Positions 57,439 to 64,000 of a DNA stretch of 64,000 nt are shown here, piece by piece. The position numbers and the translations under genes are program-made. Source of the DNA: Symsagittifera roscoffensis (Eukaryota > Xenacoelomorpha > Acoela > Convolutidae); assembly GCF_963678635.1 (NCBI RefSeq), contig NC_087068.1, positions 21,479,029-21,543,028 on the forward strand, written 5' to 3'. Within the stretch, counting starts at the first letter, position 1. Each line of letters begins with the position of its first letter. Below the pieces are notes generated by a model. It saw only the letters and a program-made list of their open reading frames with translations, did not search any database and had not been told where the DNA came from.

Positions 57439-59176
57439 TTTCTTTGAAAACATCATACCGAAAAAAAATGAACAAATTTTTAGCTTCAAAAAATTGGAAA
57501 AAATTGCTGGATTTTTTGAAAGAAAATCCCATCAATATGCCAAACACAAAGTGATGTTCTTAAATTCTAGTAATTTATTAGTAATACCAAATATTTCGAC
57601 TCAATTCATTTGGGAATACTTTTGCGCGGATTAAACATCCGCATCCGCATACGCGTTAATAGCTCAAATTATCTCGCGCTTTTTAAATCCCAAATTGGTG
57701 AAGTTTGCTAGTTGGCTTTCAATCCCATATAACTTTCCAAAAAATGATCACAGATAAGACCTACTTTTTCAAAAATGGCTACTTAAAAAACCAAAATTGA
57801 TTTTAAGAAAAAAAAACCACCCGAGCAAAAATAAATTGTTAACTTTCTTCGAAAGTTGGAACTATAAATCTTTTGCTTGATTTAGATAGAAGTTTTTGTT
57901 CCATTTTTTTTAATGGAGGGAATAATTGTGCTTGGAGTGTTTTTTCTATAGAAAAATTTCCATTTTCAACAACAAATTTTTTCAACGATTTTTTTAATGA
58001 GCACTTTCTCATTTTCATTGCCTGAGCTTATTTTTAAGAAGATATTTCAACGTGATCATTTGTTAACGAGCTATGGGGTTTCATTCCACGACATTTTTCT
58101 TTTCTTGATCTTTGTTGCTGTTTTGGATTCCACAATCAAATAGTTAAAACACTACATCTCTCAAAATTACTCCAAAACAGGCAATTATGCGGAATCTGCA
58201 ACGAAGGTTGGCGAATCCAGAACTGCGAATCCAGAAGATATTTCAACGTGATCATTTGTTAACGAGCTATGGGGTTTCATTCCACGACATTTTTCTTTTC
58301 TTGATCTTTGTTGCTGTTTTGGATTCCACAATCAAATAGTTAAAACACTACATCTCTCAAAATTACTCCAAAACAGGCAATTATGCGGAATCTGCAACGA
58401 AGGTTGGCGAATCCAGAACTGTTTATAAAATGCACAAACAAAGAATAATACATGTGTTTAATAAATTAGGTTATTGCAGAATCCGCAAATTGTTATTGGA
58501 ATCCTCAAATTGTAAGCAAAATACGCAAAGTGTAAGCGGAAATTTTGCAAAATCCACTCAAAATTTTCGGAGTCCTCTTGCCATTTGCCTTTTTTGCTTA
58601 CAACTGCTCAATCCGGAACAACAAACTATGTTCGCTCGTTTCGGAATCCGTGAAAAAGTTAAGGTGACGAAAAAATTTACGTTACAATTTTTTTCGCGCG
58701 GAGTCCACGGAAATTTTGTAAGTGGAATCCTCTTACATTATGGGACATGTTTACAGACTTATCCCTGATTCCAGTGTCCTACAGGCAGCAATGGGTGCGC
58801 CTATCGAGTGCACGGTTTGACCTCTGTAAGTTCTTTTGTTTTCAAAACTTTATGTATGTATTTAAAGTGTACACTACTCCACAGAGCTTAAAAGACAGTT
58901 GGATCATTCTGGGCTTCGACCTGATACGAGCAGTCTTCTCTCATATAAAGTTGATTCTAAAAAGTTGCAACAGAAAAATGTGGATTTCAAGTAAGTTGGT
59001 CAAAGCTTGTCATTTGAAACTCAATCATTAATCAAATCTGTTACGGGAGAAATAGAAGAGTGTAAATTATACTGAAGTCGTCCTATAATGACATTCGTTG
59101 CCAGTTCACTTTTTGTTGGCAAAAAATAGTCATTGGTGATTCTTGGGTGATTTTCTGGGGCAACTCTTGGGTTCTT
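57241..59176 (+). repeat. Tandem duplication unit 1 (1,936 bp)
   Basis: Nearly identical to 59185-60924, with only about five substitutions seen by eye. Offset 1944 on the left and 1748 on the right, because unit 1 carries an extra 196-bp internal duplication. Its encoded frames are exact duplicates without recognisable function. Confidence 0.9.
58037..58428 (+). repeat. 196-bp internal tandem duplication in unit 1
   Basis: GAAGATATTTCAACGTGATC occurs at 58038 and 58234. The copies run through TTGGCGAATCCAGAACTG. Present once in unit 2 (from about 59982). Confidence 0.88.
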
Positions 59177-59184
59177 GCAACTCT

Positions 59185-60924
59185 CGAGGCCAAACTGTGC
59201 ACTGGATAGGAGCACAATTTTGTGTCTGTATGTTCCTGGATTCCAGAGACAAGTTTTTAAACATGTTAAAATTTTGTCGGAACAATCAAAGAGAAGGAAA
59301 GAACAAAAAAAGAACAAAGGGAGCGTCCTTGTTGCGGAAACCGCTCATAATGCACTAAATGCACAGTTTGGCCTCGTAATGATTTCTTTGAAAACATCAT
59401 ACCGAAAAAAAATGAACAAATTTTTAGCTTCAAAAAATTGGAAAAAATTGCTGGATTTTTCGAAAGAAAATCCCATCAATATGCCAAACACAAAGTGATG
59501 TTCTTAAATTCTAGTAATTTATTAGTAATACCAAATATTTCGACTCAATTCATTTGGGAATACTTTTGCGCGGATTAAACACCCGCATCCGCATACGCGT
59601 TAATAGCTCAAATTATCTCGCGCTTTTTAAATCCCAAATTGGTGAAGTTTGCTAGTTGGCTTTCAATCCCATATAACTTTCCAAAAAATGATCACAGATA
59701 AGATCTACTTTTTCAAAAATGGCTACTTAAAAAACCAAAATTGATTTTAAGAAAAAAAAACCACCCGAGCAAAAATAAATTGTTAACTTTCTTCGAAAGT
59801 TGGAACTATAAATCTTTTGCTTGATTTAGATAGAAGTTTTTGTTCCATTTTTTTTAATGGAGGGAATAATTGTGCTTGGAGCGTTTTTTCTATAGAAAAA
59901 TTTCCATTTTCAACAACAAATTTTTTCAACGATTTTTTTAATGAGCACTTTCTCATTTTCATTGCCTGAGCTTATTTTTAAGAAGATATTTCAACGTGAT
60001 CATTTGTTAACGAGCTATGGGGTTTCATTCCACGACATTTTTCTTTTCTTGATCTTTGTTGCTGTTTTGGATTCCACAATCAAATAGTTAAAACACTACA
60101 TCTCTCAAAATTACTCCAAAACAGGCAATTATGCGGAATCTGCAACGAAGGTTGGCGAATCCAGAACTGTTTATAAAATGCACAAACAAAGAATAATACA
60201 TGTGTTTAATAAATTAGGTTATTGCAGAATCCGCAAATTGTTATTGGAATCCTCAAATTGTAAGCAAAATACGCAAAGTGTAAGCGGAAATTTTGCAAAA
60301 TCCACTCAAAATTTTCGGAGTCCTCTTGCCATTTGCCTTTTTTGCTTACAACTGCTCAATCCGGAACAACAAACTATGTTCGCTCGTTTCGGAATCCGTG
60401 AAAAAGTTAAGGTGACGAAAAAATTTACGTTACAATTTTTTTCGCGCGGAGTCCACGGAAATTTTGTAAGTGGAATCCTCTTACATTATGGGACATGTTT
60501 ACAGACTTATCCCTGATTCCAGTGTCCTACAGGCAGCAATGGGTGCGCCTATCGAGTGCACGGTTTGACCTCTGTAAGTTCTTTTGTTTTCAAAACTTTA
60601 TGTATGTATTTAAAGTGTACACTACTCCACAGAGCTTAAAAGACAGTTGGATCATTCTGGGCTTCGACCTGATACGAGCAGTCTTCTCTCATATAAAGTT
60701 GATTCTAAAAAGTTGCAACAGAAAAATGTGGATTTCAAGTAAGTTGGTCAAAGCTTGTCATTTGAAACTCAATCATTAATCAAATCTGTTACGGGAGAAA
60801 TAGAAGAGTGTAAATTATACTGAAGTCGTCCTATAATGACATTCGTTGCCAGTTCACTTTTTGTTGGCAAAAAATAGTCATTGGTGATTCTTGGGTGATT
60901 TTCTGGGGCAACTCTTGGGTTCTT
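59185..60924 (+). repeat. Tandem duplication unit 2 (1,740 bp)
   Basis: Starts CGAGGCCAAACTGTGCACTG, 8 bases after unit 1 ends, and stops at GGGTTCTT as unit 1 does. High identity means a recent event. Confidence 0.9.
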
Positions 60925-61977
60925 CGCCGCCCTTCCCTAAAAATTTTTGTGTATTGGGGCCGAAGAGTCCTTATGAAAATTTTCGTGGTTTCAGCCAAAA
61001 ACATAAAAATTAAAATAGTACAAAAAAGTGACCCTTTCTAAAAAAAAAATTGGCTGTCAGAATTGAGGGGTTACAGCACTTGGAGTTTTCACTTAATTTC
61101 AAACTGTTCCATTGACATGGCATACAAAAGCTTCAAATGACTTCAAACGAAGAAATCATTACACACATCCTTTTCACTAAAACCGTTGGCATTGTTAAAT
61201 CCTTCCTTAGTTTTTACATTTCTTTGGCGGCAGATGCGGGAAAAATAAACAAACCGCTCATGAAAAATGTTAACTGATTCCTCGGTTGAAGATTCAATTT
61301 AAACATTTACTTAATCACTTTCTTCATATGTTCAAACTATTGATGGTAACAGTGCTAAAAACCAGCATTAGGCTAGCAAAATTCATAATCTCTCAAAGTA
61401 TTAATATTTTACTGCTAAAAAGTTCTATTTGCGGATAGTTTTCATCGTAAATGTTATGAAGAGACCACGCCAGAACAAAAGCAACCATAGAAAAGAATTG
61501 AAACTACAGCTATATTATTTTATCGTCAATAAAAAAGACATGTGTTAGTGCTTTTTCAATTATTTTTGAAATAAGAGCTTTGAGACTAAACGCATTTCTT
61601 CGCATTTTTACAATACCAAATTGCATGCTGAAGAATCTGACTTTTATACTGTTTTGGCTGATTATTTAAAAGCTATATTGTTTTTAAGCGTTAGTCCTTC
61701 AAATAACGGAGGGTTCCAAACCCAAATGCCTCCGCTAAACCCGAAAGAATATTTACCCACCAAATAACAACAAACTAACAGTCAGCTTTGCTTATCATTG
61801 GTGTTCCTCTTTATATTTAACGATTGATCTGCAGTCAAATATTGTCCACAAAGATTCCAAAATAACATTCTTCTAATTCTTTCTGATTCTCAATCTTACA
61901 AGAAAGTATTGCAAAAATTGTTCAAGAAGTTACTTGGTTTCTAAATGAGAATATTTTAACTATCTGTTCACGAAACT
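60925..61977. other. Upstream region of the MFSD4-like gene
   Basis: AT-rich. Presumably holds the promoter and 5' UTR of the transporter gene; no convincing TATA box or upstream exon was found. Confidence 0.45.
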
Positions 61978-62252
61978 ATGAAGCTCGACACGGTTTCTTC
62001 ACACGCCTCGGGTCGGAAATACGCGGTGAATATGGGCGAAGCAGGGGCAATATTTCGAAAGAACTACATCCAAACTATTTCTTACTGGGCGGCGTTTTTG
62101 ATATTCGGGATGTGCGTTGCTGTTTTGGGTCCGACGTTGTTAGATTTGGGTTGCATTACTAAATCAACAATTACAGAAATGAGTTGGGTCATTTTTGCCC
62201 AAACTGGTTGCACACTTTTGGGGTCGGTGTCGGCTGGATACTTTTGCAACAA
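61978..62252 (+). CDS. MFSD4: MFSD4/NaGLT1-like MFS transporter, first coding exon
   Basis: Predicted plasma-membrane sugar transporter of the major facilitator superfamily; vertebrate MFSD4A was described as the sodium-dependent glucose transporter NaGLT1. The exon gives 91 residues plus two bases, from ATG to donor GTGAGT (phase 2). After a polar N terminus of about 28 residues comes FRKNYIQTISYWAAF, TM1 (FGMCVAVLGPTLLDLGC) and TM2 (WVIFAQTGCTLLGSVSAGYF). The GPTLLDL string between TM1 and the first loop is characteristic of MFSD4 proteins. About ten further helices must be encoded downstream, beyond the window; no second exon was found between 62253 and 64000. The start fits the usual N-terminal length. 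Confidence 0.75.
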
Positions 62253-62688
62253 GTGAGTTTCAAACACACTCTGACAATATCAACAATGTTTTCAGAAAGT
62301 GGAAGAATAAATTAAATTTCCTTTTTTAAACTAGAGAATTGTTTTGATGAGTGGAGTGCTTAGGCATTTTATGAAAGGGTTGCACTTTTTTTGTAAAGGC
62401 TTAGTATTTTTACAAGCCAAAAATTTTGGAGGAAATCCGCTTTTTCAAGCACTTTTTGAAAGGTTGAAGAATTTTAGTTTTTGCTTATGGTATAAAAGTA
62501 TTTCATTTAGGCAAGAAACTTTTATGATTGACAAAGAGGTGAACGAATTTTCATTTTTTTTGAAAAATTCCCACACGTGAGAAGATTGTAGATCTGCACC
62601 TGATAACGCTAAATTCAGCCAGTCTGATTTTAGAAAGTAAAACTGAATCATGAATCATTGGCACTATTTTATGACGTTAATTTTCGAC

Positions 62689-63001
62689 CAGTAGCGTGCC
62701 GAGTGGGGAGGGGGGGAGGTGGTGGACTCGAGGTTGCCAAATTTTTCCAAAGGCTCCCCCTTTTGGTAAAACTTTACAACATCAATTTTTGGCTGAACAA
62801 CCTCAAAATTTTTCTAAAAGCGCCTTTGGCACCAGTATAACTAAATTTTAGGGGGAGCACGCGCCAACATAACCGCATTTTTTAATCAAAATTTTCCAAA
62901 AATTGCCTAAAATCGCCGTCTGCGTGCGTCGCAGAAAATTCAAAAAAACGCACAAACACCCCCCGCCCCACCCTGTAGAAAAATTTCTGCACATGCAACT
63001 G
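62689..63001. mobile_element. hAT-type MITE, 313 bp, with 8-bp target duplication
   Basis: Ends CAGTAGCGTGCCGAG and ATGTGCAACTG-like (CTGCACATGCAACTG) form imperfect inverted repeats starting CAGT. Flanked by an exact TTTTCGAC on both sides (62681-62688, 63002-63009). Shares its interior with the fragments at 10525 and 54278. It lies in the first intron of the MFSD4-like gene. Confidence 0.85.
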
Positions 63002-63009
63002 TTTTCGAC

Positions 63010-64000
63010 TTATCGAACCAAAAAGTTAAGGCGTTTTTGTTGGCGCTAGAACTTCAATTTGACGAAATGCGCTCCAAAAAACTGTGAACAAAAATGGCTT
63101 GCGTGCTGTGAAAAAAGTGTGAGGTAAAATGGCAAGCGCGTCGTGAAAAAACGTGACCAAAAATGACGGAACAACAAAACGGCAAAAATTCAATTTTTTT
63201 TGCAACAAAATTTTAACGAAAACTCTTTATTCGCCACTCAATTCAATAGTATAAGAAAACTAGCAAACTAAGCCGACAGTTTTTTGGTGGAAATAATATT
63301 GTAAGAAAATGAAATTAAACTTTTATTCCTCAGATAAAAAATACAACTATTTTTCAAAACGCTTTTTTTTCCAAAGCAATTTCCAAAGCTTGTACAATTT
63401 TCAATCAATGATCAAAAAGTTTACGTTACCAAAAAACCAATCAAAAGTTAAGCTTTTAAAAATATGATTTTTCACATGATTTTCTACGCAACTTACGCTT
63501 AAAGTAAACCACAACCAAGTCACAAGAAAATAGTTAGAGATTAGCCTGGGTAAAATTATTGTTCCGAATTTTGTAAGGAAAATAACGGAATATTTGTGCT
63601 CGGGTGGGTTTTTTTTTATTCAGGCAAATTTCGACTTTTTAACTAGCCATTTTTGACAGAGTTTTTTTAATATTTTTTAAAAGCTATTGTTGTCCTGAGC
63701 CTAAACTTAAAAAGATATTTCACCTGTGATCCTTATTTTAAAGTTATGGGGGTTTAAAGATTGCAATTCTGGCCAATTTGGGACAATTATCGAGCGATAT
63801 ATTTTGCGCTAATAACGCGTAAGCGGAGATTTAATCCTTCTAGAAATCGTTCCAAATTGGTTGAAGGAAGCTTATTTGCCAGAACTGATCTGTTACTAGG
63901 AGCAAAGTCTATCACTTTGTACTTAATATGGCGTGAGGGGGGATGTTTTAACAAAAAATCTCAAATTTAAATTTTTTTTATTACATTTAAAATTTTCATG
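63010..64000. other. Intron of the MFSD4-like gene (continues past window)
   Basis: AT-rich. A 69-codon frame at 63761-63970 has no transporter-like sequence or splice signals. Nothing else supported. Confidence 0.5.

Noticed and set aside
58430-58768. 112-codon frame duplicated exactly at 60178-60516
   Set aside because: Identity is explained by the recent 1.7-1.9-kb tandem duplication; the sequence contains MITE-internal repeats (GCAGAATCCGCAAATTG) and no motif.
63761-63970. Candidate second exon of the MFSD4-like gene
   Set aside because: The peptide is not hydrophobic like TM3-TM4 and no phase-2 acceptor precedes it.

Overview
The window looks like nuclear DNA of an invertebrate animal. 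It is AT-rich, with GT-AG introns, long T-runs and many repeats. Two conserved genes at the ends are recognisable. The left end carries the 3' part of a classical (type III, laminin-G-containing) cadherin. The right end carries the first coding exon of an MFSD4/NaGLT1-like sugar transporter. Laminin-G-bearing classical cadherins are a non-vertebrate feature. I cannot name the species.

Layout. 1-19.6 kb: the last eight coding exons of the cadherin (+). They give LamG, EGF, LamG, two EGF-like segments, a transmembrane helix, and a cytoplasmic tail with p120- and beta-catenin-binding-like motifs. A 14.15-kb intron (4042-18193) splits the last EGF. Inside it, on the opposite strand, I reconstructed a complete five-exon gene for a 343-residue single-pass membrane protein; all its splice phases agree. 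The same intron holds a 418-bp hAT MITE with an 8-bp target duplication, a long inverted repeat, dispersed repeats and decayed retroelement-like coding sequence.

19.6-36 kb: mostly intergenic. It contains a 1.1-kb tandem duplication, several MITEs, a single-exon orphan gene with a probable signal peptide (25990-26613, -), a dead non-LTR retrotransposon, a tRNA-Arg(TCG) gene with three stem mismatches, an array of AGCGG-type inverted units, and two unidentified coding remnants.

36-49.9 kb: a 13.8-kb compound palindrome. Its arms are built largely of a ~132-bp satellite, and at the apex sits a 580-bp hairpin element. The organisation resembles foldback (FB/Galileo-type) transposons. This is the most unusual structure in the window. 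Next to it, 49.9-51.3 kb shows a strand-asymmetric, coding-like but broken region containing two related peptide blocks.

51.3-64 kb: repeat-rich intergenic DNA. It has a recent ~1.75-1.94-kb tandem duplication bounded by a MITE terminus, fragments of a G/C-rich hAT-like family including one intact 313-bp copy with an 8-bp target duplication, and then the MFSD4-like first exon.

Most short open frames in the window are chance products of AT-rich or satellite DNA. All assignments rest on reading the sequence; no database search was run.
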